64,000 nucleotides of DNA from Streptomyces sp. NBC_00425 (GTDB lineage: Bacteria; Actinomycetota; Actinomycetes; Streptomycetales; Streptomycetaceae): positions 5,332,001-5,396,000 of the forward strand of contig NZ_CP107928.1 of NCBI RefSeq assembly GCF_036030735.1. The letters are read 5' to 3'. The position numbers and the translations under genes are program-made. Position 1 is the stretch's first letter. Every line of letters begins with the position of its first letter. The notes beneath the pieces are model-generated. The model saw only the letters and a list, made by a program, of their open reading frames with translations. It was not told the origin of the DNA and searched no databases. Below are positions 51,257 to 61,799 of this stretch, piece by piece.

Positions 51257-52708
51257 ATGCCCACGCCGGCCCCCGCCAAGGTCCCCGCCCCTGAACAGCC
51301 GGGAGCCAGGTCCGCCCACGGCGCTCTCGACCGCCACTTCCGGATCTCCGAACGGGGCAGCACCCTGTCCCGGGAGATCCGGGGCGGCTTCGCCACCTTC
51401 TTCGCGATGGCGTACATCATCGTGCTGAACCCGATCATCCTCAGCAGTGCCAAGGACATGTACGGGCACCAGCTCGACAACGGCCAGCTGGTCACCGCCA
51501 CCTGTGTGACGGCCGCCTTCACCACGCTCCTCATGGGCGTGGTCGGCAACGTGCCCATCGCGCTGGCCGCGGGCCTCGGCGTGAACTCGGTGGTCGCGCT
51601 CCAGCTCGCGCCCCGGATGTCCTGGCCCGACGCCATGGGCATGGTCGTGCTCGCCGGGTTCGTGGTCATGCTCCTGGTCGCCACCGGGCTGCGCGAGCGC
51701 GTCATGAACGCGGTGCCCTTCGGCCTGCGCAAGGCCATCAGCATCGGCATCGGCCTGTTCATCATGCTGATCGGGCTCGTCGACTCCGGCTTCGTCAGCC
51801 GCATCCCGGACGCCGCCCACACCACCGTCCCGCTCCAGCTCGGCGCCGACGGTCACCTGAACGGCTGGCCGGTCCTCGTCTTCATCCTGGGCGCGCTGCT
51901 CACACTGGCCCTGATCACCCGCAAGGTGCCCGGCGCGATCCTCATCTCGATCGTCGCGATGACCGTCCTCGCGCTGGTCCTCAACGCGGTGGCGACCATC
52001 CCCTCCTGGGGCCTCACCACCCCCGAGTGGCCCGGCAGCCCCGTCGCCACCCCCGACTTCGGGCTGATCGGCGAGGTCAGCCTGTTCGGCGGGTTCGGCA
52101 AGGTCGGCGTCCTGACCGGCGTCCTCTTCGTCTTCACGGTCCTGCTGTCGTGCTTCTTCGACGCGATGGGCACGATCATGGGCGTCAGTGACGAGGCCAA
52201 GCTGACCAACGCCCAGGGCGAGATGCCCGGCATCAACAAGGTCCTCTTCGTCGACGGCCTCGCGGTCGCCGCCGGCGGCGCCAGCTCCTCCTCCGCCACC
52301 ACCGCGTTCGTCGAGTCCACGGCCGGCGTCGGCGAGGGCGCCCGCACCGGCTTCGCGAACCTGGTCACCGGCTCGCTCTTCGCCGTGGCGCTGTTCCTCA
52401 CGCCCGTCGCCACCATGGTGCCGTCCCAGGCCGCCACGCCGGCGCTGCTCGCGGTGGGCTACCTGATCCTGGCCGGGTCGGTCAAGGAGATCGACTGGGC
52501 CGATCACACCATCGCCGTCCCGGCCTTCATCACCATGGTGATGATGCCGTTCACCTACTCGATCACCAACGGCATCGGCATGGGCTTCATCGCCTTCGTC
52601 GTGCTGCGGCTGGCGGCAGGGCGCGGCCGGGAGGTCCCGGCGCCGATGTACGTAGTGTCCGCCGTGTTCGTCTTCTACTACCTGATGCCGGCACTCGGCC
52701 TCACCTGA
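51257..52708 (+). CDS. NCS2 family purine permease (AzgA type, guanine/hypoxanthine/adenine)
   Basis: A 483-residue permease with about twelve to fourteen helices. AzgA-type signs are RGGFATFFAMAYIIVLNPII split over the first helix, AAGLGVNSVVALQLAP, the GLRKAISIGIGLFIMLIGL segment, LSCFFDAMGTIMGVSDEA, and GASSSSATTAFVESTAGVGE, the conserved substrate-site loop. It should import purine bases with protons. ATG 51257 has AGGA about 14 bases upstream, so the spacing is poor. Purine level control elements were not seen in its short leader. Confidence 0.88.
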   Translation: MPTPAPAKVPAPEQPGARSAHGALDRHFRISERGSTLSREIRGGFATFFAMAYIIVLNPIILSSAKDMYGHQLDNGQLVTATCVTAAFTTLLMGVVGNVPIALAAGLGVNSVVALQLAPRMSWPDAMGMVVLAGFVVMLLVATGLRERVMNAVPFGLRKAISIGIGLFIMLIGLVDSGFVSRIPDAAHTTVPLQLGADGHLNGWPVLVFILGALLTLALITRKVPGAILISIVAMTVLALVLNAVATIPSWGLTTPEWPGSPVATPDFGLIGEVSLFGGFGKVGVLTGVLFVFTVLLSCFFDAMGTIMGVSDEAKLTNAQGEMPGINKVLFVDGLAVAAGGASSSSATTAFVESTAGVGEGARTGFANLVTGSLFAVALFLTPVATMVPSQAATPALLAVGYLILAGSVKEIDWADHTIAVPAFITMVMMPFTYSITNGIGMGFIAFVVLRLAAGRGREVPAPMYVVSAVFVFYYLMPALGLT

Positions 52709-52744
52709 GCCGCGGGAGCGGGACGGCGGGGTCGGCGGCCGGGC

Positions 52745-52927
52745 TCAGGTGCGCCCGTAGAACTCTTCCGTCTCGTCGACGGCGGTCTGGAACCGCTCGT
52801 CGAAGTCATCGCGAATGAGCGTCCGGACGACATAGTCCTGGACGCTCATTCCCCTTTTCGCGGCATGCTGCCGGAGCCGCTCGAGCAGCTCCCCGTCTAT
52901 CCGCAGGCTGAGCACACTGGTCCCCAT
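52745..52927 (-). CDS. Ribbon-helix-helix (CopG/ParD-like) protein, orphan antitoxin-like
   Basis: A 60-residue protein. TSVLSLRIDGELLERLRQHA followed by AKRGMSVQDYVVRTLIRD is a canonical ribbon-helix-helix DNA-binding unit, with an acidic tail (DETEEFYGRT). Antitoxins of this shape usually sit beside a ParE or PIN toxin. No toxin frame lies next to it here: upstream is MarR in the other direction, and downstream is the permease end. A plain regulator is therefore just as likely. Confidence 0.75.
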   Translation of the reverse strand: MGTSVLSLRIDGELLERLRQHAAKRGMSVQDYVVRTLIRDDFDERFQTAVDETEEFYGRT

Positions 52928-53047
52928 GAGACGAGGGTCGCGGGCACGTACCGCACCTCGGCCTCTTTCCGCTGCCTACTCACTCCTTCGAGTGACGCTG
53001 GGGTTTCCGTGGCCAGGGTCACGGGAATCCCCCTGCGCGCCAGCTTG

Positions 53048-53075
53048 TTTAGCCAGGGTAATGAGTTACGCTAAA
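53048..53075. promoter_or_regulatory. MarR promoter with nested dyad
   Basis: TTTAGC (53048-53053) and GCTAAA (53070-53075) form a dyad that also encloses GTAA...TTAC. Within it lie TTGTTT (53045-53050), 16 bases, TACGCT (53067-53072), a promoter for the MarR gene that starts six bases later. Autorepression by the MarR protein is inferred. Confidence 0.55.
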
Positions 53076-53078
53076 GAG

Positions 53079-53516
53079 ATGCCTGACCTCACCCATGGCG
53101 ACGACGCTGCCGCCGTGAACTCCCTGCGATCGGCCGTGATGCGGCTGTCCCGTCGACTCAAGCACCAGCGGGTCGACGAGTCACTGAGCCCCACCGAGAT
53201 GTCGGTGCTCGGCACCCTCTCCCTCTGCGGCAGCGCCACCCCCGGCGAACTCGCCCGCAAGGAACACGTGCAGCCGCCCTCGATGACCCGCATCGTGGCG
53301 CTGCTGGAGGCCAAGGGCCTGGTCCGGCTGGAGCCGCACCCCGAGGACCGCCGCCAGAAGGTCGTCACCAAGACCGAGCAGGCCGAGGCCATGCTCGCGG
53401 AGAGCCGCGCCAAGCGGAACGCCTTCCTGGCCACCCTGGTCGACGGCCTCGACGAGGACGAGTGGGCGAAACTGCGCGCCGCCGCCCCCGTGCTGGAGAA
53501 GCTCGCACACCTGTAA
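53079..53516 (+). CDS. MarR family transcriptional regulator
   Basis: A 145-residue winged-helix regulator. VMRLSRRLKHQRVDESLSPTE is the dimerisation helix; MSVLGTLSLCGSATPGELARKEHVQPPSMTRIVALLEAKGLVRLE, read in parts, is the DNA-binding core; the wing is HPEDRRQKVVTKTEQ. ATG 53079 gives the family's normal N-terminus, though a longer frame is open. It precedes the MFS gene by 24 bp on the same strand; such pairs commonly let MarR control a drug or metabolite exporter. Confidence 0.9.
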   Translation: MPDLTHGDDAAAVNSLRSAVMRLSRRLKHQRVDESLSPTEMSVLGTLSLCGSATPGELARKEHVQPPSMTRIVALLEAKGLVRLEPHPEDRRQKVVTKTEQAEAMLAESRAKRNAFLATLVDGLDEDEWAKLRAAAPVLEKLAHL

Positions 53517-53540
53517 CCCCATGCCGAGGAGGCGACCCTT

Positions 53541-54911
53541 TTGAGTTCGGGACCCGGAGCAGACTCCGCCCCCGCACCGACCGCCCACGAGACCCTTGCC
53601 GGGAAGCCCGCCAAGTCATCCACGTCGTCCACGTCGTCCATGTTCAGCTCCCTGAAGGTCAGGAACTACCGCCTGTTCTTCCTGGGCCAGGTCGTCTCCA
53701 ACATCGGCACCTGGATGCAGCGCATCGCCCAGGACTGGCTGGTGCTCAGCCTCACCGGCTCCGCCACCGCCGTCGGCGTCACGACGGCCCTGCAGTTCCT
53801 GCCGATGCTGCTCTTCGGGCTCTACGGCGGCGTCCTCGTCGACCGGCTGCCCAAGCGCCGCACGCTGCTGTTCACCCAGTCCGCGATGGCCCTCACCGGC
53901 ATCGCGCTCGCCGTCCTCAGCCTCTCCGGTCACGTCCAGGTCTGGCACGTCTACGTCGCCGCGTTCGCCGTCGGCCTCGCGACGGTCCTGGACAACCCCG
54001 CACGGCAGACCTTCGTCTCCGAGATGGTCGGACCCGACCAGCTCCAGAACGCGGTCAGCCTCAACTCCGCGAACTTCCAGTCGGCCCGGCTGATCGGCCC
54101 CGCCGTGGCCGGCGTGATGATCACCGGCGTCGGCACCGGCTGGGCGTTCCTCTTCAACGGCCTGTCCTTCGTCGCGCCCCTCGCCGGCCTGCTGTTGATG
54201 CGCTCGCGCGACCTGCACGCCGTCGAACGCGCCCCGCGCGGCAAGGGCCAGCTGCGGGAGGGCCTCCAGTACGTCGCCGGCCGCCCCGACCTCATCTGGA
54301 CGATCGTCCTGGTCGGGTTCGTCAGCACCTTCGGGTTCAACTTCCCCGTCTACCTCTCGGCCTTCGCCGACGACGTCTTCCACGCGGGCGCGGGCTCCTA
54401 CAGCCTCTTCAACACGCTCATGGCGGTCGGTTCCCTCGCCGGCGCCCTGCTCGCGGCCCGCCGCGGCACGGCCCGGATGCGGGTGCTGGTCGCCGGGGCG
54501 GTGGCCTTCGGAGCGATGGAGATCGTGGCCGCCACGGCCCCCTCCCTGTGGCTGTTCGCCCTGCTCATGGCCCCGATCGGGATGTTCGGCATGACGGTCA
54601 ACGTCACCGCGAACAGCAGCGTCCAGCTGGGCACCGACCCGGCCATGCGGGGCCGCGTGATGGCCCTGTACATGATGGTGTTCATGGGCGGCGCCCCGAT
54701 CGGCGCGCCGATCGCCGGCTGGATCACCGACGCGTACGGCGTGCGGGCCGGCATGGCGGCCGGCGGCGCCGTCTCGGCCGCCGCGGCCGTCACCGTCGGC
54801 CTGGTCCTGGCCCGGATGGGCGACCTGCGCCTGTCGGTCCGCTGGCACCACGGCCACCCGAGCGTGCGCCTCGTCCCGCGCGCGGAGCGGGAACTCGCCA
54901 CAGTCGCCTGA
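53541..54911 (+). CDS. MFS transporter (EntS/drug-exporter-like)
   Basis: A 456-residue membrane protein with about twelve helices. Typical parts are KVRNYRLFFLGQVVSNIGTW, MQRIAQDWLVLSLTGSATAVG, LLFGLYGGVLVDRLPKRR (A-motif DRLPKRR), LDNPARQTFVSEMVGPDQL and LGTDPAMRGRVMALYMM. This group includes enterobactin and multidrug exporters. It starts with TTG 53541 behind GAGGAGG. Co-transcription with MarR upstream is likely, so regulated efflux is the best guess; substrate unknown. Confidence 0.9.
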   Translation: MSSGPGADSAPAPTAHETLAGKPAKSSTSSTSSMFSSLKVRNYRLFFLGQVVSNIGTWMQRIAQDWLVLSLTGSATAVGVTTALQFLPMLLFGLYGGVLVDRLPKRRTLLFTQSAMALTGIALAVLSLSGHVQVWHVYVAAFAVGLATVLDNPARQTFVSEMVGPDQLQNAVSLNSANFQSARLIGPAVAGVMITGVGTGWAFLFNGLSFVAPLAGLLLMRSRDLHAVERAPRGKGQLREGLQYVAGRPDLIWTIVLVGFVSTFGFNFPVYLSAFADDVFHAGAGSYSLFNTLMAVGSLAGALLAARRGTARMRVLVAGAVAFGAMEIVAATAPSLWLFALLMAPIGMFGMTVNVTANSSVQLGTDPAMRGRVMALYMMVFMGGAPIGAPIAGWITDAYGVRAGMAAGGAVSAAAAVTVGLVLARMGDLRLSVRWHHGHPSVRLVPRAERELATVA

Positions 54912-54947
54912 CGCCCGCCCCGCCGGCCGGTGGACGCGGGCGGCCCG

Positions 54948-55493
54948 TCAGCCGGTGGGCGTGGCGGGCGGGCCCACTCTCCGGGCCAGCACCTGCCCGG
55001 GCCACTGATGCTCCCCGACCGTGTACGCCTGCGTCGGGGTGAAGCCGTTGGCCTCGTAGTAGGCGACGAGCCTGCGGTCGTCGCCCGCGTAGCAGTCCAC
55101 CCGCAGCAGTCCGACGCCCGCCCGCCGGGTCGCCTCGGCGGCGTGCTCGAGCAGTGCGCCGCCCACGCCGTGGCCCTTGAAGCGCCGGTCAGAGGCCAGC
55201 CAGTGGATGTACCGCTCGGGCTCCCCGGGCGGCGGGAGGTGCGCGAGGTACGCGCCGGGCGCGTCGGTGAGCGTGAGGGCGGCGGCCGGCTCGCCGTCGG
55301 CCTCGGCGACGAACGCCCACCCCTCCTCCAGGTACCGGACCACGGACTCGACCGTCTTCGGGTTCTCCGACAGGGGCTTCGTCCCCCACTGGCCGGGTCG
55401 CCCCTGTGCGACGAGCCACGCCACGCTGCTGTCGAGCATGGCGAGCATCACCGGGACGTCGTCGGGTCCGCCTTCTCTGATGGTGATCCGCAT
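54948..55493 (-). CDS. GNAT family N-acetyltransferase
   Basis: A 181-residue acetyltransferase. ITIREGGPDDVPVMLAMLDS begins the fold; WAFVAEADGEPAAALTLTD is the central sheet; the acetyl-CoA loop is DRRFKGHGVGGALLEHAAEAT, and DDRRLVAYYEANGFTPTQAY ends it. Substrate unknown. ATG 55493 is chosen; an in-frame ATG at 55502 adds three residues. Neither has a good ribosome-binding site, and CAATAT just upstream suggests a leaderless message. Confidence 0.85.
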   Translation of the reverse strand: MRITIREGGPDDVPVMLAMLDSSVAWLVAQGRPGQWGTKPLSENPKTVESVVRYLEEGWAFVAEADGEPAAALTLTDAPGAYLAHLPPPGEPERYIHWLASDRRFKGHGVGGALLEHAAEATRRAGVGLLRVDCYAGDDRRLVAYYEANGFTPTQAYTVGEHQWPGQVLARRVGPPATPTG

Positions 55494-55544
55494 GACGCCC
55501 ATATTGCCGGGCGCGCTGCCGGTCCCGCCGGGAAAATCAGGGGC

Positions 55545-56117
55545 ATGAGACTCTTCGCCGCCGTGCTGCCCCCGGACGACATCGCCGACGAACTCGCCGC
55601 CGAGGCCGCCCGGTTGCGCACGCTGCCCGGTGCGGACGGGCTGCGCTGGACGGACCGCGCCGGCTGGCACTTCACCCTCGCCTTCTACGGAGAGGTCGAC
55701 GACGTCCTCGTCCCGGAGTTGTCGGCACGGCTGCAGCGGGCCGCGCACCGCGGTGCGCCCTTTCCGCTGGCCGTGCGCGGCGGCGGCGCGTTCGGGCACG
55801 GGCGGGCGCTGTGGGCGGGGGCGGCCGGGGACGTGCCCGCGCTGCGGCTGCTGGCCGACCGGGCGGAGGCGGCGGGGCGCAAGGCGGGCCTGGACATGGG
55901 CGGGCACCGCCGCTACACGGCGCACCTGACCCTGGCCCGCAGCCGGGACGAGGTGGACGTCCGGGCGTACGTCGAGGCGCTGGACGCCTTCGCGGGCCGG
56001 ACCTGGACGGTGGGGGAGCTGGTGCTGGTCCGCAGCAACCTGCCGAGGTCCGGCGTCCCCGGGGAGCAGCCCCGCTACGAACCGGCCGGGCGCTGGCCGC
56101 TCGGCGGGGCCGGTTAG
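55545..56117 (+). CDS. thpR: RNA 2',3'-cyclic phosphodiesterase ThpR (2H family)
   Basis: A 190-residue 2H phosphoesterase. The two catalytic motifs are HFTL (in RAGWHFTLAFYGEVDD) and HLTL (in RRYTAHLTLARSRD). The start MRLFAAVLPPDDIADEL and the final PRYEPAGRWPL are typical of ThpR/LigT. It opens 2',3'-cyclic phosphates on RNA; the biological role is open. ATG 55545 has AGGGG directly upstream. Confidence 0.92.
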   Translation: MRLFAAVLPPDDIADELAAEAARLRTLPGADGLRWTDRAGWHFTLAFYGEVDDVLVPELSARLQRAAHRGAPFPLAVRGGGAFGHGRALWAGAAGDVPALRLLADRAEAAGRKAGLDMGGHRRYTAHLTLARSRDEVDVRAYVEALDAFAGRTWTVGELVLVRSNLPRSGVPGEQPRYEPAGRWPLGGAG

Positions 56118-56126
56118 GCTCGACGG

Positions 56127-56216
56127 GTGGACCCGAAGACCCGGAACCGGATCATGGCCGGTGTGCTCGTGCTGTTGTTCGTCGTGGTGGCGGTGGCGGC
56201 GGCCGTCGGAAAGTGA
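56127..56216 (+). CDS. 29-residue single-span membrane peptide
   Basis: GTG 56127 opens a frame ending with TGA at 56216: a short basic start (MDPKTRNRIM, reading GTG as Met) followed by one hydrophobic helix, AGVLVLLFVVVAVAAAVGK. TAGGCT at 56115-56120 stands six bases before the start, as in leaderless Streptomyces genes. Similar tiny transmembrane peptides are annotated in Streptomyces. The next gene is on the opposite strand. Moderately sure, since short hydrophobic frames arise easily by chance. Confidence 0.5.
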   Translation: MDPKTRNRIMAGVLVLLFVVVAVAAAVGK

Positions 56217-56294
56217 CCTGAGCGATCTCGGGCCGACCGTCCGACGGCGGCCGTCGTCAGCGCGCCGTGCCCGGTGCGGGCGCGGGGCCGCCCC

Positions 56295-57287
56295 CTACCA
56301 GGCGAAGGCCTCCGGAGACGGTCCCGGGCCGGGGAAGATTTCATCGAGGCCGGTCAACAGTTCCTCGCCCAGCTCCAGTTCGACCGCGCGCAGCGCCGAG
56401 TCGAGCTGCTGCGCGGTGCGCGGGCCGACGATCGGGCCCGTCACGCCGGGCCGGTTGAGCAGCCAGGCCAGCGCGGCCTCGCCGGGCTCGACGCCGTGCT
56501 TCTCGAGCAGGTCCTCGTAGGCCTGGATCTGCGCGCGCGTGCCGGTGTCGGCGAGGGCGTCGGCGGCCCGCCCGGAGGCGCGGCGACCGCCCTCGGCCTG
56601 CTTCTTGATGACCCCGCCCAGCAGTCCGCCGTGCAGCGGGGACCAGGGGATGACCCCGAGGCCGTACTCCTGCGCGGCCGGGATCACCTCCATCTCGGCG
56701 CGCCGCTCGGCCAGGTTGTAGAGGCACTGCTCGCTGACGAGGCCGATCGTGCCGCCGCGCCGGTCGGCGGTCTCGTTGGCCTGGGCGATCTTGTAGCCGG
56801 GGAAGTTGGACGATCCCGCGTAGAGGATCTTCCCCTGCTGCACCAGCACGTCGACGGCCTGCCAGATCTCCTCGAAGGACGTGGCGCGGTCGATGTGGTG
56901 GAACTGGTAGAGGTCGATGTGGTCGGTCTGCAGCCGCTTGAGGCTGGCGTCGACTGCCCGCCGGATGTTCAGCGCGGAGAGCTTGTCGTGGTTGGGCCAG
57001 GCGTCGCCGTCGGCGGCCATGTTCCCGTACACCTTGGTGGCGAGGACGACCTTGTCGCGCCGGTCGCCGCCCTTCGCCAACCAGTTCCCGATGATCGATT
57101 CCGTACGGCCCTTGTTCTCGCCCCACCCGTACACGTTGGCCGTGTCGAAAAAGTTGATGCCCGCCCCGAGTGCCGCGTCCATGATGGCGTGACTGTCGGC
57201 TTCGTCGGTCTGCGGGCCGAAGTTCATGGTGCCGAGGACGAGGCGGCTGACCCTGAGTCCGGTGCGTCCGAGCTGCGTGTACTTCAT
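56295..57287 (-). CDS. Aldo/keto reductase
   Basis: A 330-residue NADPH-dependent reductase of the AKR superfamily (YajO/PhdYeFN-like side). It has LGRTGLRVSRLVLGTMNFG at the start, catalytic D-Y-K-H residues in FFDTANVYGWGENKGRTE, VVLATKVYG and DHIDLYQFHHIDRATSFEE, and the cofactor-binding IPWSPLHGGLLGG with GPIVGPRTAQQLD. It should reduce aldehydes or ketones; the natural substrate is unknown. ATG 57287 is the clear start. Confidence 0.9.
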   Translation of the reverse strand: MKYTQLGRTGLRVSRLVLGTMNFGPQTDEADSHAIMDAALGAGINFFDTANVYGWGENKGRTESIIGNWLAKGGDRRDKVVLATKVYGNMAADGDAWPNHDKLSALNIRRAVDASLKRLQTDHIDLYQFHHIDRATSFEEIWQAVDVLVQQGKILYAGSSNFPGYKIAQANETADRRGGTIGLVSEQCLYNLAERRAEMEVIPAAQEYGLGVIPWSPLHGGLLGGVIKKQAEGGRRASGRAADALADTGTRAQIQAYEDLLEKHGVEPGEAALAWLLNRPGVTGPIVGPRTAQQLDSALRAVELELGEELLTGLDEIFPGPGPSPEAFAW

Positions 57288-57345
57288 GGAACTCAAGCCA
57301 ACGTCTTGGAGTGCGCTCGATGCAAGGGGGACGGCCGGGGGCGGG

Positions 57346-57936
57346 TCAGTCGCGGGGGAACTCGTCGGTCCTGAGGGTGAGGCCGAGGGGGGCGGAGAGG
57401 TCGATCTCCGCGCCGAAGGCGACGGACAGTTCACTCAGGTACTCGCCGTCCTTGGGCTCGGTGAACAGATGGCACTTGCCCTGGTAAGGATCGGCGATCA
57501 AGAGGACGGGGACCTCGGCGGTGGCGTAGGCGGTCTTCTTGGGGCCGTAGTCGTTGGCCGCCGTACCGTTCGAGATGACCTCGGCGACGAACTCCACGTC
57601 CTCGTAATGCCAGCGCCCTTCGTCGTCCTTCTCGGCGGACTCGCAGAGCTTGACGACGTCTGGGCAGAACCCGTTCTCGTGGCCGGGGAAATCGATGCGG
57701 ACGTCCGAGAAGACCCTGACGCCCTTCCCGAACCTGTGGCGCAGGGCGATGGCGATCTGGAAGATGATTTCCCAGTGGGTTTCCCGTTGCGGTGTCATGT
57801 GGACGTTGCCCCCGACGATCTCGACCCTGAATCCTTCGGGGACGGGCATCCGCTCAAGCCGCTCGAACCATTCGTCCAAGCGCCTGGTGTTCTCGTCGGC
57901 CATGTCGATCTCGATCCTGTCTTCCAGGACGGTCAT
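57346..57936 (-). CDS. Uma2 family endonuclease-like protein
   Basis: A 196-residue protein of the Uma2 family (PD-(D/E)XK nuclease fold), very abundant in Streptomyces. Typical segments are PEGFRVEIVGGNVHMTPQRE, FSDVRIDFPGHENGFCPDVV (with the acidic D), YEDVEFVAEVISNGTAANDY (E and core V), GPKKTAYATAEVPVLLIADP. Whether these proteins cut DNA is not established. ATG 57936 has GGGGAGGAG 8 bases upstream. No transposon lies beside it. Confidence 0.88.
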   Translation of the reverse strand: MTVLEDRIEIDMADENTRRLDEWFERLERMPVPEGFRVEIVGGNVHMTPQRETHWEIIFQIAIALRHRFGKGVRVFSDVRIDFPGHENGFCPDVVKLCESAEKDDEGRWHYEDVEFVAEVISNGTAANDYGPKKTAYATAEVPVLLIADPYQGKCHLFTEPKDGEYLSELSVAFGAEIDLSAPLGLTLRTDEFPRD

Positions 57937-58055
57937 CTGGCGCTCCTCCCCGGCCGCCCCCACGGACGAGTGCAGCCGCGCGGTACAACGATACGCACGG
58001 TGACCAGGGCACGGCGCGGAGCGCATATGCCAGAGACCGACGGGGTCGCGGGGCG

Positions 58056-58730
58056 TCAGCCCGCGTACTCCCCGCCCAGCTCCCACCCCTGGTGCATCGC
58101 CTCCGCGAAGGCCTCCGCCAGACGGTGTTCGCCGCTCGCGTTCGGGTGGGTGCCGTCGTAGGTGTCGGTGTCGATGTCCCAGGCCGGCGGGATCGAGGCC
58201 ACCAGGATCGGGGAGTTCCGTTCGTCCAGGTCGGCGGCGGTCTTCGCCAGGAGTTCGTTGAACAGGTCGACCTGGGCGGCGAAGGGCTCGTCGTTGGCTG
58301 CGCGGACGTTGGGGATGACCGGCAGCCACACCATGGCGATCCGGGGGTTCGCGGCACGGGCCTCGGCGGCGAAGACGCGCGCGTTCGCCGCGGTCTGCTC
58401 GGCGTTCGTGTAGAAGCCCAGGTCGATCAGGCCGAGCGAGACCAGCAGGACGTCGGCCCGCGTCGTGCGCACCGCCTCGCGGATCAGCGGGGCCATCTGC
58501 TGCCAGCCCTCGCCCCAGCCCGCCAGATGCCCGCGGGGGAAGTCGGGGTCGGCGTACGCGTACGAGGTGGGCGCGTCCGCCGCCTTGTCGTAAAGGGTCT
58601 CGCGGGGGCCGACCAGGGTGAACGGCCCGCCGTACGCAGCGCACAGGTGCCGCCACATGCGGTAGCGCCAGGTGTGGTCGCCCGTGCTGCCGATCGTCAT
58701 CGAGTCGCCTACGGGCATGAACCTGAGCAT
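58056..58730 (-). CDS. SGNH/GDSL hydrolase family protein
   Basis: A 224-residue hydrolase. Block I is FMPVGDSMTIG with the catalytic Ser; block II Gly lies in PDFPRGHLAGWG; block III VSLGLIDLGFY has Leu-Ile in place of Asn-Asp, which weakens the oxyanion site; block V is YDGTHPNASGEH with Asp and His. No signal peptide with the start chosen, so probably cytosolic or leader-processed. ATG 58730 (MLRFMPVGD) is preferred; GTG 58751 and 58781 are open. Substrate unknown, likely an acyl ester. Confidence 0.82.
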   Translation of the reverse strand: MLRFMPVGDSMTIGSTGDHTWRYRMWRHLCAAYGGPFTLVGPRETLYDKAADAPTSYAYADPDFPRGHLAGWGEGWQQMAPLIREAVRTTRADVLLVSLGLIDLGFYTNAEQTAANARVFAAEARAANPRIAMVWLPVIPNVRAANDEPFAAQVDLFNELLAKTAADLDERNSPILVASIPPAWDIDTDTYDGTHPNASGEHRLAEAFAEAMHQGWELGGEYAG

Positions 58731-58841
58731 CCGCTCATGATGCTGGATCACGGCGGTGGGCGGGGGCGTGAAGCCCGGCACGGGGGTGTGAGGCCTGCCA
58801 CGGAGCCTCGAACGACGGTGCGGGATGGCACGCTTGTGGGC

Positions 58842-59858
58842 ATGCGCCGATCTTTCGCCGTCCGGGCCGGAGCCCTGCTCGCCGGAGTCCTTCTCTCGGG
58901 TGCCTTCAGCGTGCTCGCCGCGTCCACCGCGCCCGCCGCGTTCGCGGCCGACGGCGACAAGGGCTTCACCGTCGAGGACCCGCGCATCACCGAGTCCAGC
59001 GGTCTCGCCGCCTCACGTCAGCACCCCGGGATCTACTGGACCCACAACGACAGCGACGACGGCCCCTATCTCTACGCCGTCGACAGCGCGACCGGGAAGA
59101 CCGTCGCCCGGATCACCCTGACCGGCGTCGGCACGCCCCGTGACGTCGAGGCGATCTCCATCGGCCCGGGCAACGAGATCTGGGTCGGCGACATCGGCGA
59201 CAACCTCGGCGGCACCTGGAAGTACGTGTGGATCTACCGGCTGCCCGAGCCGAAGAAGCTGGTCGACCGGACCGTCAAGGCCACGCAGTACGTCGTGAAG
59301 TACTCCGACGGGCCCCGCGACGCCGAGTCGCTGCTCGTGCACCCCAGGACCGGGCGGGTCTACATCATCGACAAGAAGGAGGACGGCGGGCACCTCTACG
59401 AGGGGCCGGCGAAGCTCTCCACCTCCGGGGCGAACATCTTCAAGCCCATCGCTCCCGTCGACCTGTGGGCCACCGACGCCGCCTTCTCCCCGGACGGCGG
59501 CGAGCTCGCCGTCCGCGGCTACTTCGGGGGCATCTCCTACGCGTGGAACGGCGGGAAGATCAAGCGTGAGGGGCGGCTCGACGTGCCGCTGCAACGGCAG
59601 GGGGAGTCCGTGAGCTACTCCGCGGACGGGTCCGAGCTGATGTACGGGAGCGAGGGCGCAGGGAGTTCGGTGGTGGCGGAGGACGCGCCCGCGGGGGCCT
59701 CGTCGAGCTCCGAGAAGCCGTCCGGGGGCGGGGGTTCGAGTGCCTCCGGCGGCGGCGACGGCTCGTCGGCCACGGGCGGCGTCAAGGTCGGCGCGCTCGC
59801 CGTCGCGGCGCTGTGCGCCGTCGTCTTCGGCTTCCGGCGGCTGCGGCGCCGGCGCTGA
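58842..59858 (+). CDS. Secreted beta-propeller-like protein with C-terminal membrane anchor
   Basis: A 338-residue secreted protein. The signal peptide has SFAVRAGALLAGVLLSGAF and ends near AAFAADG. The body (about 40-265) has repeating beta-rich segments: YWTHNDSDDGPYLYAVDSAT, EAISIGPGNEIWVGDIGDN, AESLLVHPRTGRVYIIDKK and ATDAAFSPDGGELAVRGYFG, as in beta-propellers. A Gly/Ser linker, a transmembrane helix (VGALAVAALCAVVFGF) and a basic tail RRLRRRR follow; there is no sortase motif. Function unknown. CACGCT seven bases before ATG suggests a leaderless start. Confidence 0.75.
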   Translation: MRRSFAVRAGALLAGVLLSGAFSVLAASTAPAAFAADGDKGFTVEDPRITESSGLAASRQHPGIYWTHNDSDDGPYLYAVDSATGKTVARITLTGVGTPRDVEAISIGPGNEIWVGDIGDNLGGTWKYVWIYRLPEPKKLVDRTVKATQYVVKYSDGPRDAESLLVHPRTGRVYIIDKKEDGGHLYEGPAKLSTSGANIFKPIAPVDLWATDAAFSPDGGELAVRGYFGGISYAWNGGKIKREGRLDVPLQRQGESVSYSADGSELMYGSEGAGSSVVAEDAPAGASSSSEKPSGGGGSSASGGGDGSSATGGVKVGALAVAALCAVVFGFRRLRRRR

Positions 59859-59943
59859 GGGCGCGGCGGCCCCGAGGGCGTGGGATGGGCGCGGGGGAGG
59901 GCGGCGGGCCGTTCTGCGCGAACGGGACCGCCGTACTTCTTGA

Positions 59944-61578
<1,635 letters not shown>

Positions 61579-61610
61579 GACGAGTGTGACCTGCACGGCG
61601 TTGTGGGAGC

Positions 61611-61643
61611 GGGGCGCCCGGTGAGGTGTTCGCCGGGCGCCCC
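61611..61643 (+). terminator. Terminator after the cellulase gene
   Basis: Perfect 11-bp stem GGGGCGCCCGG / CCGGGCGCCCC with an 11-base loop, 33 bases after the stop. Confidence 0.82.
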
Positions 61644-61799
61644 GACCGTGGTTCCGGCGGTCTGTGAGGCGCCTGTGAAGCAAACGAGTTCAAAATTGTC
61701 GGCCGAAACGCTTCTTGCGGCCGGGCTTCTTCGGAAAGATCCAGTCGGGACCGTGAACCTTCCGGTCCCGTCGAACTCCCGATGGCGTGAAGGAACTTC

